Source: Dyella solisilvae | Lineage (GTDB): Bacteria > Pseudomonadota > Gammaproteobacteria > Xanthomonadales > Rhodanobacteraceae | Length of the DNA stretch: 64,000 nt | Reading direction: 5' to 3' | Assembly: GCF_003351225.1 (NCBI RefSeq) | Contig: NZ_QQSY01000001.1 | Location: forward strand, 1,338,824-1,402,823 | Part shown: piece by piece, positions 1-10,023 of the stretch | Layout: the number at the start of each line of letters is the position of its first letter | Numbering within the stretch: the stretch's first letter is position 1 | Translations under genes and position numbers: made by a program | Notes under the pieces: generated by a model | What the model was told of the DNA's origin: nothing | What the model saw: the letters and a program-made list of their open reading frames with translations, nothing else | The model's database searches: none

Positions 1-16
1 ATCACCCTGGGGCCCC

Positions 17-574
17 TTACCAGCGGCGATCCACCGAGAACAGGCCCCGGCACCCCTTGGCCACCCAGACGCCGGCCCGGTTCCAGCCCCAGCTGTAGTC
101 CTCCTCGCAGGCCCGACCCGACAGCTGCCGGAGCAGGCGCACGCGGCCGCGGCCGCCCACATCGACCTGGCAGAACTGGTAGCGCTCGTCGTTGCTCTCG
201 CACTGGAAGCGGATCTCGCGGTCCCAGTCCGGCCCGGGCCGCCAGCCGCCGCCCTGCCAGCGGCCGTCGTCGTCATCGTCACGCCGGCCACCGCCCCAGC
301 CGCCGCGCCCCATCTCCACGAACTGGCCACGGCAGCCACGATCGACCCACAGGCCACCACGATCCACGCCCCAGGTCTGGCCGCGGGTGCAGGGGCTGTT
401 CGACTCCTGGCGGATGATCTCGGCGTCGCGCCAGGGAACCTGGCAGCGGGTGAAGCGGCCATCCGCGCTGCCGCAGCGGATCATGTCGCGGCCCTGGGCC
501 AGGACGGGGGCTGGCTCCACCCACAAAAAGCCGGCCATGAGGCCGGCAAGCAAACCTAACGAACTTGCGCGCAT
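17..574 (-). CDS. Secreted DUF3011 repeat protein
   Basis: A 185-residue protein with an N-terminal signal peptide (residues 1 to about 27, hydrophobic core LGLLAGLMAGFLW, probable cleavage after VLAQ). The mature part holds two copies of a cysteine- and tryptophan-containing module: the first starts IRCGSADGRFTRC and ends WVDRGCRGQF, the second starts RFQCESNDERYQFC and ends WVAKGCRGLF. A Gly/Arg/Asp-rich linker with five consecutive Asp separates them. This matches the DUF3011 family, whose function is unknown; the paired cysteines suggest disulfide-stabilised domains in the periplasm or outside. I chose the ATG at 574 over an upstream GTG-type start because it places the signal peptide at the N terminus. 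Confidence 0.75.
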   Translation of the reverse strand: MRASSLGLLAGLMAGFLWVEPAPVLAQGRDMIRCGSADGRFTRCQVPWRDAEIIRQESNSPCTRGQTWGVDRGGLWVDRGCRGQFVEMGRGGWGGGRRDDDDDGRWQGGGWRPGPDWDREIRFQCESNDERYQFCQVDVGGRGRVRLLRQLSGRACEEDYSWGWNRAGVWVAKGCRGLFSVDRRW

Positions 575-712
575 CCGTACCACGATCGCCCACTCCAACG
601 CTTGTGACGGGGCGTCACGCTAATGGGCGCATGCTCAACCGGAATTGAATATCTTGCGACGTGATCGCAAAACTTTGCCGGGAAGCGAGCCGCCGTTCAG
701 GCGGCGCTTCCG

Positions 713-985
713 TCAGCTATCGCTCGAAGCTGGTGCGGGCGCGGGCGCCGGCGCAGGGGCCGAAGCGGCGCTGTCGCCGGCCAGATTGCGCTTCTTGTCG
801 CCGTCTTTCTTGAAGTCGGTCTCGTACCAACCGCTGCCGGCCAGCCGGAAGCCCGGGGCGCTCAGGCGGCGCTTCACTTCGGCCACGTCGCAGGCAGGAC
901 AAACCGTCGGGTCCGGGTCGGACATCTTCTGCAAGCGGTCAAAACGATGGCCGCAACTGCTGCATTCGAATTCGTAGATGGGCAT
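713..985 (-). CDS. FmdB family zinc ribbon protein
   Basis: A 90-residue protein starting MPIYEFECSSCGHRF, the classic FmdB/CxxC-CxxC regulatory-protein start. Two CxxC knuckles (CSSC near residue 8 and CPAC near residue 31) form a zinc ribbon. The C terminus is a low-complexity Ala/Pro tract (about five AP repeats) followed by SSDS. FmdB-like proteins are small cytoplasmic proteins of uncertain role. The start at 985 is fixed by the conserved MPIYEF; longer upstream frames are not family-like. It sits downstream of the 3' end of the cobalamin operon on the same strand, but 139 bp separate them, so it is probably independent. Confidence 0.85.
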   Translation of the reverse strand: MPIYEFECSSCGHRFDRLQKMSDPDPTVCPACDVAEVKRRLSAPGFRLAGSGWYETDFKKDGDKKRNLAGDSAASAPAPAPAPAPASSDS

Positions 986-1124
986 GGCAACTCCGTGATC
1001 CAGCCAGCGCGGGCGCCAGCAGCCCACCATTATCGAGGCAGGCCGGCCAAATTCAACGGCGGCGCGTGTGCTGCGGGAAACACGGGGCAGACTCCGGGCC
1101 TCGCTTCACCGCTTTGCCGGCCAC

Positions 1125-1850
1125 TCAACCGTGCGCCAGGGCCAACGCCACGAGTACCGCCGCCTCGATCATCTCCGTGAGCGCCCCGCAGGTGTCGCCG
1201 GTCATCCCGCCCAGCCGTTTCAGGCAGGCCCGGCGCCAGAACGCAAAGACCGCCAGCGCGACCAGCAAGGCCAGCAACCCGCGCCAGCCGGCCACCAGAG
1301 TCGCCAGCGCGGTAAGCACCAGCGCGACCAGACACGGCGCCCGCGCCGACCCGACCAGGGCGCTGCCGAGCCCACCGCTGCGCACATAGGGCGTGACCAG
1401 AAAGGCGCCGGTCAGCGCCGCACGCGCCAGCAGCGGCGCCAGCCACAAGGCCGAGCCGTGCAGCGGCAGGCTGGCCAGCGCGGCGAACTTCAGCAGCAGC
1501 ACCAGCACCACCGCCGTGACGCCCACCGGACCGCTGCGGGGGTCTTTCATGATGGCCAGCGTGCGCTCACGATCCGCCAGCCCGCCGACCCAGGCGTCCG
1601 CGCTGTCGGCCAGGCCGTCCAGATGCAGGCCGCCGGTCAGCAGCACCCAGGCCAGCAACAGCAGCGCGGCCGTCATCAGCGGTGGCGCTGCTGTCAGGAT
1701 CCACGAACTGGCGGCCAGCAGCAGGCCGATCAGCAGGCCCACCAGCGGGTACCAGGGCAGCGGCGAGACCGGCTCGCCGTCGTGCTCGAACACGCGGGCC
1801 GGCACGGGCACACGGGTCAGGAAACCGATGGCGGCGAGCAGGCTGCGCAT
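1125..1850 (-). CDS. cobS: Adenosylcobinamide-GDP ribazoletransferase
   Basis: CobS joins adenosylcobinamide-GDP to alpha-ribazole(-phosphate), the last assembly step of adenosylcobalamin, at the inner membrane. The 241-residue product is highly hydrophobic with several membrane segments and carries the family motif HLDGLADSADAW near residue 80. The ATG at 1850 shares its A with the TGA stop of the preceding cobC (TGATG overlap), which supports this start and translational coupling. It is the last gene of the eleven-gene cobalamin operon transcribed from about 12.25 kb. Confidence 0.93.
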   Translation of the reverse strand: MRSLLAAIGFLTRVPVPARVFEHDGEPVSPLPWYPLVGLLIGLLLAASSWILTAAPPLMTAALLLLAWVLLTGGLHLDGLADSADAWVGGLADRERTLAIMKDPRSGPVGVTAVVLVLLLKFAALASLPLHGSALWLAPLLARAALTGAFLVTPYVRSGGLGSALVGSARAPCLVALVLTALATLVAGWRGLLALLVALAVFAFWRRACLKRLGGMTGDTCGALTEMIEAAVLVALALAHG

Positions 1851-2422
1851 CAGCTGCCAACCGGAATCACACCGCCCCAAGCCAACGGGTGCAGCGAGGC
1901 ATGCGGTACGTCGATATTGGCCATCTCGCCGAAGTCGCGCCCTTCGGCCTCACAACGCAACAGGCGGATCACGCCGCCGTGGGTAATCACCAGCACGCGA
2001 TGCGCTTGCGCCTCCGCCGCCACCTCGTCCATCGCGGCGCACAGCCGGGTGCGGAACTGGACGAAGGTTTCACCGCCCGGCGGCGGGCGGTTCACCGGAT
2101 CGGCCCAGAAGCCGGCGAGCGCCTCGCCCTGCTCCTGCGCAAGCGTTTCGATGGGCACGCCCTGCCAGTCGCCGAAGTGGTATTCGGCCAGGCGCGGATC
2201 CACTCGCAACGGCAGCCCCCGCGCGGTCGCCAACTCGTGCGCGAACTCGGCGCAGCGTCGCAGCGACGAGCTCACCACGCGATCCCAGTGGCGCCCGAAG
2301 ATCGACGCGCGCAGTTGGGTCCATCCCAGGTCACTGAGGCTGTCGTCGAGTTGACCGCGATAGCTGCGCTGACCGGTGTCGCCATGGCGCAGCAGGTCGA
2401 TGCCGGCGTGCCCGCTCGTCAT
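1850..2422 (-). CDS. cobC: Alpha-ribazole phosphatase / histidine phosphatase family
   Basis: A 190-residue member of the phosphoglycerate mutase-like (histidine phosphatase) superfamily. The catalytic RHG motif is in LLRHGDTGQ near residues 10-18, and the second catalytic histidine lies in [13 protein letters not shown] near residue 150. In this operon it should remove the 5'-phosphate of alpha-ribazole-5-phosphate or of adenosylcobalamin-5-phosphate. Its start overlaps the cobT stop by four bases (ATGA), and its stop overlaps the cobS start. Sequence alone would allow a generic phosphatase; the specific name rests on context between cobT and cobS. Confidence 0.88.
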   Translation of the reverse strand: MTSGHAGIDLLRHGDTGQRSYRGQLDDSLSDLGWTQLRASIFGRHWDRVVSSSLRRCAEFAHELATARGLPLRVDPRLAEYHFGDWQGVPIETLAQEQGEALAGFWADPVNRPPPGGETFVQFRTRLCAAMDEVAAEAQAHRVLVITHGGVIRLLRCEAEGRDFGEMANIDVPHASLHPLAWGGVIPVGS

Positions 2423-3465
2423 GCCTCCGACACCCCGGCCTGCGCGAAGGTCGCCATGCGGCCGTGCAGTTCGCAGGCCAGACGCAACAGCGGGATCGCG
2501 GTGGCCGCGCCGCTGCCTTCGCCCAGGCGCAAGCCCAGGTCGAGCAACGGGTCGGCGTCGAGCACGGAGAGCAAACGCGCATGGCCGCGCTCACGCGAGC
2601 GATGCGCGAAGAACATCCAGGCCCGGGAAGCGGGGTTGATGCGCACCGCAGCCAAGGCCGCGGCGGTGGTGATGAAACCGTCGACCAGCACCGCCATGCC
2701 CATCTGCGCCGCGGCGATGTACGCGCCCGTCAGCGCGGCGATCTCAAAGCCGCCCACGCGGCCAAGCCAGGCCAGTGCATCGTCGTCGTTCGGGTAACGC
2801 GCCAGCGCGCGCTCGATCACGGCGGCCTTGTGCTGGATGCCCGCCGCATCCAGGCCAGTGCCCGCGCCCGCCAGCGCCACCGGCGACTCACCCAGCAGCC
2901 CGCACGCCAGCGCCGCGGCCGAGGTGGTGTTGGCAATGCCCATCTCGCCGCCGATGAAGATCTGCGCGCCCGCGGCGTGGGCGGCCGCAGCGCTGTCGGC
3001 GCCGGCGCGCAAGGCGGCCTCCAGTTGCGCTCCGTCCATCGCTTCGCGCTCGCAGAAGTTGTGCGTCTGCAGCGCGATGATGGCGCGACGCACGCCAGGC
3101 AGTTCACCCGGATCATTCACCGTACCCAGGTTCACTACCTCGAGCATCGCGCCCAGCGAGCGCGCAAGCACGCTGATGGCCGCGCCGCCGCTGGCGAAGT
3201 TGCGCACCATCTCGCCAGTGACCACCTGGGGAAACGCCGATACGCCCTCCGCCGCCACGCCGTGGTCGCCGGCGAAGATGCTGATCCACACCTGTTGCGC
3301 CGAAGGCAGCGGCTTGTGCTGCAAGCCCGCCAGGCGAATCGCCAGCGTCTCCAGCGCGCCAAGCGAACCCGGCGGCTTGGTCAGCTGCGCCTGATGCTCC
3401 CGCGCACGCTGGCAGCTTTCCTCGTCGATGGCGAAACAAGGGTCACGCAACCACTTATGGTTCAT
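2419..3465 (-). CDS. cobT: Nicotinate-nucleotide--dimethylbenzimidazole phosphoribosyltransferase
   Basis: CobT makes alpha-ribazole-5'-phosphate from a lower-ligand base and nicotinate mononucleotide in the nucleotide-loop branch. The 348-residue product has the expected length. Visible family features are [10 protein letters not shown] near residue 31, [16 protein letters not shown] near residue 65, [14 protein letters not shown] near residue 172, and [15 protein letters not shown] near residue 310, which holds the catalytic glutamate. It overlaps cobU upstream and cobC downstream by four bases each, so the genes are translationally coupled. No lower-ligand synthesis gene such as bluB is present in this window. 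Confidence 0.95.
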   Translation of the reverse strand: MNHKWLRDPCFAIDEESCQRAREHQAQLTKPPGSLGALETLAIRLAGLQHKPLPSAQQVWISIFAGDHGVAAEGVSAFPQVVTGEMVRNFASGGAAISVLARSLGAMLEVVNLGTVNDPGELPGVRRAIIALQTHNFCEREAMDGAQLEAALRAGADSAAAAHAAGAQIFIGGEMGIANTTSAAALACGLLGESPVALAGAGTGLDAAGIQHKAAVIERALARYPNDDDALAWLGRVGGFEIAALTGAYIAAAQMGMAVLVDGFITTAAALAAVRINPASRAWMFFAHRSRERGHARLLSVLDADPLLDLGLRLGEGSGAATAIPLLRLACELHGRMATFAQAGVSEA

Positions 3466-3983
3466 GCAAGCTTTCCTTTAAGAGCAAGCGGCAATCCCGC
3501 TGCAACGAACAGCACGCGATCACACTGGGCCGCAAGCGCCTGGTGCAGCCGCCCCGCTTCGTCGACGAAGCGGCGCGTCAGCTCACCGAGCGGCACCACG
3601 CCCAGCCCTACTTCGTTGCTGACCAGCAACACCTGGCCGGTCAGCGACGGCAATACATCGAGCAACGCGGCCCGTTCTTCCACCAGACGTCCCTCATCCT
3701 CGGCGCCCAGCAGGTTGCTCAGCCAGAGCGTGAGGCAGTCGACCAGCACGCAACGTCCCGGTCGCGCATGTGCGCGAAGGGCGGCCGCCAACGCCAACGG
3801 CTCCTCCACACTGTGCCAGTGGTCGGGACGACTGGCGCGATGGTGCGCGATGCGCGCGGCCATCTCCTCGTCATGAGCCTGGCCGGTGGCGATATAGACC
3901 ACCTCGTGGCCCGACTCGTGCGCCAGCCGCTCGGCCAGCGCGCTCTTGCCGGAACGGGCGCCGCCAAGAATCAGGGTGCGCAT
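3462..3983 (-). CDS. cobU: Adenosylcobinamide kinase / adenosylcobinamide-phosphate guanylyltransferase
   Basis: CobU (also called CobP) phosphorylates adenosylcobinamide and then transfers GMP from GTP to it. The 173-residue product starts [18 protein letters not shown] with a P-loop at residues 7-14. The [17 protein letters not shown] block near residue 118 is typical of the family. The ATG at 3983 lies 13 bases inside the 3' end of cobQ; the open frame extends far upstream, but only this start gives a family-length protein with the P-loop at the N terminus. Confidence 0.94.
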   Translation of the reverse strand: MRTLILGGARSGKSALAERLAHESGHEVVYIATGQAHDEEMAARIAHHRASRPDHWHSVEEPLALAAALRAHARPGRCVLVDCLTLWLSNLLGAEDEGRLVEERAALLDVLPSLTGQVLLVSNEVGLGVVPLGELTRRFVDEAGRLHQALAAQCDRVLFVAAGLPLALKGKLA

Positions 3984-5449
3984 GACGTCACCTCCAGATG
4001 CAGCAACCGACGCAACGCCACCGTGTCCAGATGCTGTTCGACGGCATCGGCAAGGCGATCGATGCCAGCTTCGCGCAAGCCAGGGAGGTCGAGGGGTTGC
4101 GCATCGCTCAACCCAGCCCACGCCAGCAACGCGGCCAGCGCGGAGGGCTGATCGAACAGGCCGTGCAGATAGGTGCCGAGGATCTGTCCATCGGAGGAGA
4201 GCGCTCCATCCGCCACCCCGCCGCCGAGCACGCTCGATGGACTCGCAAGCGCCGCGCCGTGGCTGACGCCACAATGGATTTCGTAGCCGCTCACCCGCGC
4301 ATCTCCCAGGACCAGCTTTCCGTCCACGCGGCGCAGCTGCTTGCGCGCCTCCAGCGTGGTTTCCATCGCCAGCCAGCCCAATCCCTCGCTCGAGCCCGGC
4401 TCACCTTCGATGCCCTGCGGATCATGCACGAAGCGCCCCAGCATCTGGAAGCCGCCGCAGATGCCGATCAACTTGCCGCCATAACGCAGGTGCCGCGCGA
4501 TGGCGCTGACCCAACCCTGTTCACGCAACCACGACAAATCCGCGCGCGTGGATTTCGAGCCGGGCAGGATGATCAGGTCGCAAGCGGGCGGCGCTTCGCC
4601 GGGCCCTACCAGATGGAGGTCTACCTCCTGATGCATGCGCAAGGCATCGAAATCGGTGTGGTTGCTGATGCGCGGCAAGGCAGGCACGGCCACGGTGAGG
4701 CGGGCGCCGGTCTTGCTCAGTCGATCGCGCGGCAAGGCATCCTCGGCCTCCAGCGTCAGGCCGTGCAGGTACGGCAACACGCCGAGCACCGGCTTGCCGG
4801 TTTCACCCTCCAGCCAGTCCAGCCCCGGCTGCAGCAAGCCAATGTCGCCGCGAAAGCGATTGATGACGAAGCCGCCCACACGCGCCCGCTCGCTTTCCGA
4901 CAGCAGCGCCAGCGTGCCGACAAGATGGGCGAACACGCCGCCGCGATCGATGTCGGCGATCAGCAGCACCGGGCAGTCCACCGCCTCCGCGTAACCCATA
5001 TTGGCGATGTCGCGCTCGCGCAGATTGATTTCCGCAGGACTGCCGGCGCCCTCGACGATCACCGCCTCGTAACGCGCCGCCAGCCGTGCGTGCGAAGCCA
5101 GCACCGCCTCCATCGCCACACGCTTGTAGTGGTGATAGTCACGCGCATCCATGTTGGCGACGGCATGGCCATGCACGATCACCTGGGCGCCGATGTCGCT
5201 GTTGGGCTTGAGCAGCACCGGGTTGAAGTCGGTATGCGGCGGCAGGCCCGCCGCCTGCGCCTGCACCGCCTGCGCGCGACCGATCTCGCCGCCGTCCACC
5301 GTCACCGCCGAATTGAGCGCCATGTTCTGCGGCTTGAACGGGGCTACCGCCACGCCCTGCCGATGCAGCCAGCGGCACAACGCGGTAACTAGCGTGCTCT
5401 TGCCTGCGTCGGACGTACAGCCCTGCACCATCAGCACGCGCGCACTCAT
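3971..5449 (-). CDS. cobQ: Cobyric acid synthase (glutamine-hydrolysing)
   Basis: CobQ amidates the b, d, e and g carboxylates of adenosyl-cobyrinic acid a,c-diamide to give adenosylcobyric acid, using ATP and glutamine. The 492-residue product has an N-terminal dethiobiotin-synthetase-like domain with [12 protein letters not shown] at residues 10-21 and a C-terminal class I-type amidotransferase domain with the nucleophile Cys in [12 protein letters not shown] near residue 335. Length is normal. The start overlaps the cobD stop by four bases. Confidence 0.95.
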   Translation of the reverse strand: MSARVLMVQGCTSDAGKSTLVTALCRWLHRQGVAVAPFKPQNMALNSAVTVDGGEIGRAQAVQAQAAGLPPHTDFNPVLLKPNSDIGAQVIVHGHAVANMDARDYHHYKRVAMEAVLASHARLAARYEAVIVEGAGSPAEINLRERDIANMGYAEAVDCPVLLIADIDRGGVFAHLVGTLALLSESERARVGGFVINRFRGDIGLLQPGLDWLEGETGKPVLGVLPYLHGLTLEAEDALPRDRLSKTGARLTVAVPALPRISNHTDFDALRMHQEVDLHLVGPGEAPPACDLIILPGSKSTRADLSWLREQGWVSAIARHLRYGGKLIGICGGFQMLGRFVHDPQGIEGEPGSSEGLGWLAMETTLEARKQLRRVDGKLVLGDARVSGYEIHCGVSHGAALASPSSVLGGGVADGALSSDGQILGTYLHGLFDQPSALAALLAWAGLSDAQPLDLPGLREAGIDRLADAVEQHLDTVALRRLLHLEVTSCAP

Positions 5450-6444
5450 GCGATGGACTCCTGCAGATCGAGTTCGCCAAGTGCCACAGCCAGTCGATCA
5501 AAGGCCGCATCGTCGCCCGGAAGTCCGAAACGCAGGCTCGATGGCTCGTCAAACAGCCGCGTGAGGATGCCCCGCGCCGCCAGCGCGTGATGCAGCTGGC
5601 GAGCGCGCTCGTCACAACGCCACTGGAAGAAGGCGCTGCCCGCCGTGGGCGCCAGTCCATGAGCGGTCAACAGCGCACCCAGGCGCGCGCTGGCCGCGTG
5701 CAGCCAGTCGCGTGCTGCTTGCTGCCAGGCTGCATCGCCTAGCGCCTGTTGCACCACGTATCTCGTCGGTCCACTCACGGTCCACGGCCCCAGCAGCTCG
5801 CGCAGCGCCAGCAGCACGCCGGCGCTGCCGCAGACAAACCCGGCGCGCGCGCCCGCCAGCGCGAAGAACTTGCCGACCGAGCGCAGCACGATCAGCCCTT
5901 CGCGCCCACTCCAAGGGCAAAGGCTGTCCGCGGGCGTTGCATCCATGAAGGCCTCATCCACGATCAGCCAGCCACCGCGTGCGGCCAGACGGGCATGGCA
6001 GGCCAGCAGGACGTCCGGGTCGAAGCGCTCGCCGCCCGGATTGTTGGGATGGATCAGCACCAACACGTCGAACTCGTCCACCGCAGCGAGCAAGGTCGCG
6101 GCTGGTAACACACGGACCTGATGGCCGGCGTTGCGCCATGCGTGCGCGTGTTCGGCATAACCCGGGGCGATCACACCCACACGGGAGGGCGCACGCAGGC
6201 GCGGCAGACCCTGGATCGCCGCCTGCGAGCCGGCCACCGGCAAGACATCGGGCGCGCCGTAGTAGCGGCAAGCCACCTCCAAGAGGCCGTCGTCGTCTTC
6301 CGGCAAGCGTTGCCATGCGCGCGCGGAAATCGTCGGAAGTGGCCACGCGAACGGACTGATGCCCGTGGAGAGATCGAGCCATTGCTCAGGTGCAATGCCG
6401 TATTCCCTCGCAGCCCGCAGCAAGCGTCCACCGTGTTCAAGCAT
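5446..6444 (-). CDS. cobD: L-threonine-O-3-phosphate decarboxylase (PLP-dependent)
   Basis: A fold-type I aminotransferase-like enzyme of 332 residues that makes (R)-1-amino-2-propanol phosphate, the linker between the corrin ring and the nucleotide loop. Visible features are the N-terminal [10 protein letters not shown] block, [11 protein letters not shown] near residue 150, the VDEAFMD aspartate near residue 184, and the PLP-binding lysine in [16 protein letters not shown] near residue 210. It overlaps cbiB by eight bases and cobQ by four. The substrate, threonine phosphate, needs a PduX- or BluE-type kinase, which is not in this window. In Pseudomonas nomenclature this gene is called cobC. 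Confidence 0.9.
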   Translation of the reverse strand: MLEHGGRLLRAAREYGIAPEQWLDLSTGISPFAWPLPTISARAWQRLPEDDDGLLEVACRYYGAPDVLPVAGSQAAIQGLPRLRAPSRVGVIAPGYAEHAHAWRNAGHQVRVLPAATLLAAVDEFDVLVLIHPNNPGGERFDPDVLLACHARLAARGGWLIVDEAFMDATPADSLCPWSGREGLIVLRSVGKFFALAGARAGFVCGSAGVLLALRELLGPWTVSGPTRYVVQQALGDAAWQQAARDWLHAASARLGALLTAHGLAPTAGSAFFQWRCDERARQLHHALAARGILTRLFDEPSSLRFGLPGDDAAFDRLAVALGELDLQESIA

Positions 6445-7363
6445 GGGTCGCCCTCCCGGCCAGGACGACCAACCACAGCACCGCCAGCCAGAGCATCACG
6501 GATCGACGCACCAGTCGCAGCGCCTGTTCGATCGCTTGCGCGTCCGCCGCCCGACCTTCGCCCAGGCTGGGTCGCGGCTCCCACACGCCGTCATAGGGCG
6601 CAGCTCCACCCAGTTGCACCTGAAGCGCGCCGGCGCCAGCGGCCATCACCGGCCCGGCATTGGGGCTGTCCCAAGCAGGCGCCTGCCTGCGCCAACAACG
6701 CCACGCGCACGACGCATGGCCGAGCAACACGTAGCTCAAGGCGGTAAGACGCGCCGGCACATAGTTGAGCACGTCGTCAATGCGCGCCGCCGCCCAGCCG
6801 AACCGCTCGTAGCGAGGCGTGCGATAGCCCCACATCGCATCCAGCGTGTTGCCGAGCCGATACAGCACGGCGCCGGGAGCGCCCAGCACGATGAACCAGA
6901 ACAGCGCGCCGAATACGGCATCGTTGCCGTTCTCCAGCACCGATTCCGTCGCGGCGGCAGCGACCTGGGCCGCATCGAGCGATGGCGTGTCGCGGCTCAC
7001 CATGCGCCCGACTGCGCTACGTGCGGCCATGAGGTCGCCGCCGCGCAGCGCGCGCGCCACAGGCATGGCGTGATCGGCCAGGCTGCGATGACCGACAGCG
7101 AGATACAGCACCGACATGGCGAAGCCGTCGGCCAGCCACGGCGTTGACGCCTGCAGTCGACTGGACAGCAGCCAGGTCAGCCCTACCAACGGCAGCACCA
7201 CCACGCACCAGGCCAGCACACCAACCATTCGACGCGGCGCGTACAGACGCGTTTCCACGGCCCGCACAAGGCGACCAAAACCCACCAGGGGATGCGCGCG
7301 CCGCGGTTCGCCCAGGGCTGCATCCAGACCCAGCGCCAACAGCACGATGAGCGCGGTCGTCAT
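6437..7363 (-). CDS. cbiB: Adenosylcobinamide-phosphate synthase
   Basis: CbiB (CobD in Pseudomonas naming) couples adenosylcobyric acid to aminopropanol (phosphate) in the membrane. The 308-residue product begins [20 protein letters not shown], and carries family blocks [10 protein letters not shown] near residue 25, [20 protein letters not shown] near residue 145 and [10 protein letters not shown] near residue 200. Several membrane segments are evident. The start at 7363 overlaps the cobB stop as ATGA; the frame is open further upstream, but that part is antisense-like and not family-like. Confidence 0.93.
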   Translation of the reverse strand: MTTALIVLLALGLDAALGEPRRAHPLVGFGRLVRAVETRLYAPRRMVGVLAWCVVVLPLVGLTWLLSSRLQASTPWLADGFAMSVLYLAVGHRSLADHAMPVARALRGGDLMAARSAVGRMVSRDTPSLDAAQVAAAATESVLENGNDAVFGALFWFIVLGAPGAVLYRLGNTLDAMWGYRTPRYERFGWAAARIDDVLNYVPARLTALSYVLLGHASCAWRCWRRQAPAWDSPNAGPVMAAGAGALQVQLGGAAPYDGVWEPRPSLGEGRAADAQAIEQALRLVRRSVMLWLAVLWLVVLAGRATHA

Positions 7364-8658
7364 GGCAGGAACAGCTGCAGCGCAGCCTCTGGATCGGACG
7401 GGAAATAAAAGTGCACGAAGCTCGCCGTCATGCGCCGACGGCGGTAGACCGCCTCGCGGCTGGGACCGCCATCGGGATTGGTCGCGTGCGCCAGCGGTTC
7501 CACCGGGATGTCGGCCTTTGCGTAATGGAACGTGTGGCCGCGCAGCGTGCCCTCGGGCAAGGTCACCGATTGCATGCCAAGACCACCCAGACGTTCCTGC
7601 ATGCGCGCCGAACCCTCCAGCAGTCCAGCCATCGGGTAGGCGTTGCCGTCCCGATCGGCCAGTGTGCCCAGCGCATACAGCAGGCCGCCGCACTCAGCGA
7701 GCAGCGGTCGCCCTGCGTCGACATGCGCATGCAGCGCCTCGCGCAGCCGCTCGTGTTGCGCCAGCGCCGGCAGGTGCAGTTCCGGATAACCGCCAGGTAG
7801 CCAAATGGCATCGCAGTCGGGCAAGTCTTCGCCGGCGAGCGGTGAGAAAAAGCACAACTCCGCGCCGGCCTCGCGCAGTACATCCAGGTTGGCCGGATAC
7901 AGGAAGCAGAACGCCGCGTCACGTGCGACCGCGATGCGCACGCCATGCAGGCGCGGCGGCACGGCGGGTGTGTGCGCTTCCGGGAAAGCCACCGGCGGCG
8001 GCAGCGCTGTCGAGGCATGCACGGCCCACGCGTCGGCAAGGGCATCGAGCCGCGCATTGATGTCCGCCAATTCGCCGGCGGCCACCAGGCCGAGGTGTCG
8101 CTCAGGCAAGGCCAGTGACGCATCGCGCGGCAACGCGCCCAGCCAATGCAAACCACCGGACAGGCTCTCGGCTAGCAGTTTGGCGTGATACGCGCTGCCG
8201 ATGCGATTGGCCGCCACGCCAAAGACCTGCAGCCCTTCGCGATAGCGCGCCAGCCCCAAGGCGATCGCGCCGAAGGTCTGCGCCATGGCGGAACCGTCGA
8301 TCACCGTCAGCACCGGCAGGCCGAATCGTTGCGCGAGATCCGCGCTGGACAGCCCGCCATCGAACAGGCCCATGACGCCCTCGACGAGAATCAGGTCGGC
8401 CTCGCCCGCCGCGCGGTACAGCCGCGCCCGCACGTCGTCCTCGCCGCCCATCCGCAGGTCGAGCTGCTGCACCGGCGCGCCGCTGGCGCGCTCCAGCACC
8501 ATCGGATCAAGGAAATCAGGCCCGGTCTTGAATACCCGCACACGCTTGCCGCTGCGCGAGTGCCAGCGCGCCAGAGCCGCGGTTACCGACGTCTTGCCCT
8601 GCCCGGAGGCCGGCGCGGAAACCATGAGGGCGCTGCAATGGCGTGATGTGTCGGTCAT
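7360..8658 (-). CDS. cobB: Cobyrinic acid a,c-diamide synthase
   Basis: CobB/CbiA amidates the a and c carboxylates of the corrin ring with ATP and glutamine. The 432-residue product has an N-terminal P-loop ATPase domain ([18 protein letters not shown] near residue 15) and a C-terminal glutamine amidotransferase domain with the cysteine in [13 protein letters not shown] near residue 320. I take the ATG at 8658 ([12 protein letters not shown]); an in-frame ATG at 8733 would add 25 residues without family similarity. This is the earliest corrin step encoded here, so the substrate must be made elsewhere in the genome or scavenged. Confidence 0.93.
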   Translation of the reverse strand: MTDTSRHCSALMVSAPASGQGKTSVTAALARWHSRSGKRVRVFKTGPDFLDPMVLERASGAPVQQLDLRMGGEDDVRARLYRAAGEADLILVEGVMGLFDGGLSSADLAQRFGLPVLTVIDGSAMAQTFGAIALGLARYREGLQVFGVAANRIGSAYHAKLLAESLSGGLHWLGALPRDASLALPERHLGLVAAGELADINARLDALADAWAVHASTALPPPVAFPEAHTPAVPPRLHGVRIAVARDAAFCFLYPANLDVLREAGAELCFFSPLAGEDLPDCDAIWLPGGYPELHLPALAQHERLREALHAHVDAGRPLLAECGGLLYALGTLADRDGNAYPMAGLLEGSARMQERLGGLGMQSVTLPEGTLRGHTFHYAKADIPVEPLAHATNPDGGPSREAVYRRRRMTASFVHFYFPSDPEAALQLFLP

Positions 8659-8751
8659 TCGTCGCCCTGTCTGTTGCGGTTCGTCGTCTACGCCTGCGGC
8701 CAGTGAAAGCCTGGCCGTTAAGCTGCTCGGCATCAGGGGCGAAGTAACGCG

Positions 8752-9381
8752 CTAAAGCTCGATCCCTTTCTGCGCCTTGATGCCCGCCTGGAACGCATGC
8801 TTCACCACGCGCATTTCGGTGACCGTATCGGCGATCTCCACCAGCGCATCCGGCGCGCCTCGGCCGGTCACCACCACATGCTGCTGCGGTGGCCGCGCCG
8901 CCAGCACCTGGCAAACCTTGGCCACATCCAGATAGCCCTTCACCAGCGCGATGTTGAGCTCATCCAGCAGCACGAAGTCGTAGCGCGCGTCAGACAGCAT
9001 CGCCGCGGCCACGTCCCAGGCCGCCTCGGCCGTGCGGATGTCGCGGGCCTTGTCCTGGGTTTCCCAGGTATAGCCCTCGCCCATCACGTGGTAGTCCAAC
9101 TCGTCGGGGAAGCGTCGGAAGAACGCCTCCTCGCCGGTGGAGAAGCTGCCCTTGATGAACTGCACCACGCCGCAGTGGAAGCCGTGCCCGAGCGACCGGG
9201 CCAGCATGCCGAAGCCCGACGAACTCTTGCCCTTGCCGTTGCCGGTATTGACCACCAGCACACCACGCTCGATGGTGGCGCGGGCGATCTTCCGATCCAC
9301 CAGCGCCTTCTTGCGCTGCATGCGTTCGCGGTGGCGCTCGTCAGCCGTCATGCCTTCGCCAGGTTCCACGGTGTCGCTCAT
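8752..9381 (-). CDS. cobA: Cob(I)alamin adenosyltransferase, CobA/BtuR type
   Basis: This 209-residue enzyme transfers adenosyl from ATP to the reduced corrinoid cobalt, needed both for synthesis and for salvage. The P-loop NTGNGKGKSSSGFG lies near residue 48, followed by VVQFIKG and the LLDELNIAL block near residue 130, all typical of BtuR/CobA/CobO. The start at 9381 is two bases after the btuM stop. The N-terminal 35 residues are charged and helical, as in relatives. Also named btuR or cobO. Confidence 0.94.
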   Translation of the reverse strand: MSDTVEPGEGMTADERHRERMQRKKALVDRKIARATIERGVLVVNTGNGKGKSSSGFGMLARSLGHGFHCGVVQFIKGSFSTGEEAFFRRFPDELDYHVMGEGYTWETQDKARDIRTAEAAWDVAAAMLSDARYDFVLLDELNIALVKGYLDVAKVCQVLAARPPQQHVVVTGRGAPDALVEIADTVTEMRVVKHAFQAGIKAQKGIEL

Positions 9382-9383
9382 GC

Positions 9384-9965
9384 TCAGGCTTCCTGATGAC
9401 TGACCTGCTCGGAGTTTGCCGCCAGGCGTGCACACGCCGCGTGCACAACGAGCGCGACGGTCACGTAACTCATCGTGGTGCGCACGAAAAGCGGGCCCCA
9501 CTGCCACAGGCGCGCCACGTACTGCGCCACGTTCGGGTCGGGATAACGACCGCCGAGCCAGTAGAACGAGCCATTGGAAATGGCGAACGACACGCTTGCG
9601 GCCACCAGCGCCACAACGAAGGCGCCAGCGAGGGAACGTACGTTGCCCTGCAGGCGAGGCGAGTACCAGCGGCCGGCATACCACAGCACCGCATACGCAA
9701 GCGGCAGGAAGGCGTAAGCCGCGGTGATGCAGAAATCGCCCACGCCGGCGTAACTGACCGACACCCAGTCGAGCAGCACGGCGAGCCCCACCATCAGCGC
9801 GAACATCCAGTGCCGGCGCAGATAGGCGCCGCCCAGAAAGAACACGGCCATCGAGGCATCCGGGCAATGCAGCATGTCGCCGAAATGCTTGAAGCGGGTG
9901 GCCACCATCACGAGCACGAGCAAAGGCGCGAGCACGGCGAAACGGGAACCGACGGGCATCTTCAT
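9384..9965 (-). CDS. btuM: Probable solitary ECF-type S-component cobalamin transporter BtuM
   Basis: A 193-residue inner-membrane protein with about six hydrophobic segments. Its place directly after btuB and before cobA, under a cobalamin riboswitch, points to corrinoid transport. Size, topology and motifs such as PDASMAVFFLGGAYL (about residues 35-49) and VGDFCITAAYAFLP resemble BtuM, the proteobacterial single-component B12 uptake protein. The cysteine in VGDFC falls at residue 79, close to the cobalt-coordinating Cys80 described for Thiobacillus denitrificans BtuM. The start at 9965 has a good AGGAG eight bases upstream. The family call comes from recognition and context, not from a search. 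Confidence 0.75.
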   Translation of the reverse strand: MKMPVGSRFAVLAPLLVLVMVATRFKHFGDMLHCPDASMAVFFLGGAYLRRHWMFALMVGLAVLLDWVSVSYAGVGDFCITAAYAFLPLAYAVLWYAGRWYSPRLQGNVRSLAGAFVVALVAASVSFAISNGSFYWLGGRYPDPNVAQYVARLWQWGPLFVRTTMSYVTVALVVHAACARLAANSEQVSHQEA

Positions 9966-9984
9966 GTCTTCAACTCCTGGTCGA

Positions 9985-10016
9985 TGAAAACAGCGGGGCC
10001 GGCAAGCCGACCCCGC
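9985..10016 (-). terminator. Terminator-like hairpin between btuB and btuM (possible attenuator)
   Basis: On the minus strand an 11-bp stem (10016-10006 pairing with 10003-9993, one G-U pair, UU loop) is followed by TGTTTTC. It lies eight bases after the btuB stop and about 20 bases before the btuM ribosome binding site. The U tract is short, so termination is probably partial, which would reduce downstream cob expression relative to btuB. Confidence 0.55.
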
Positions 10017-10023
10017 CAACGGT

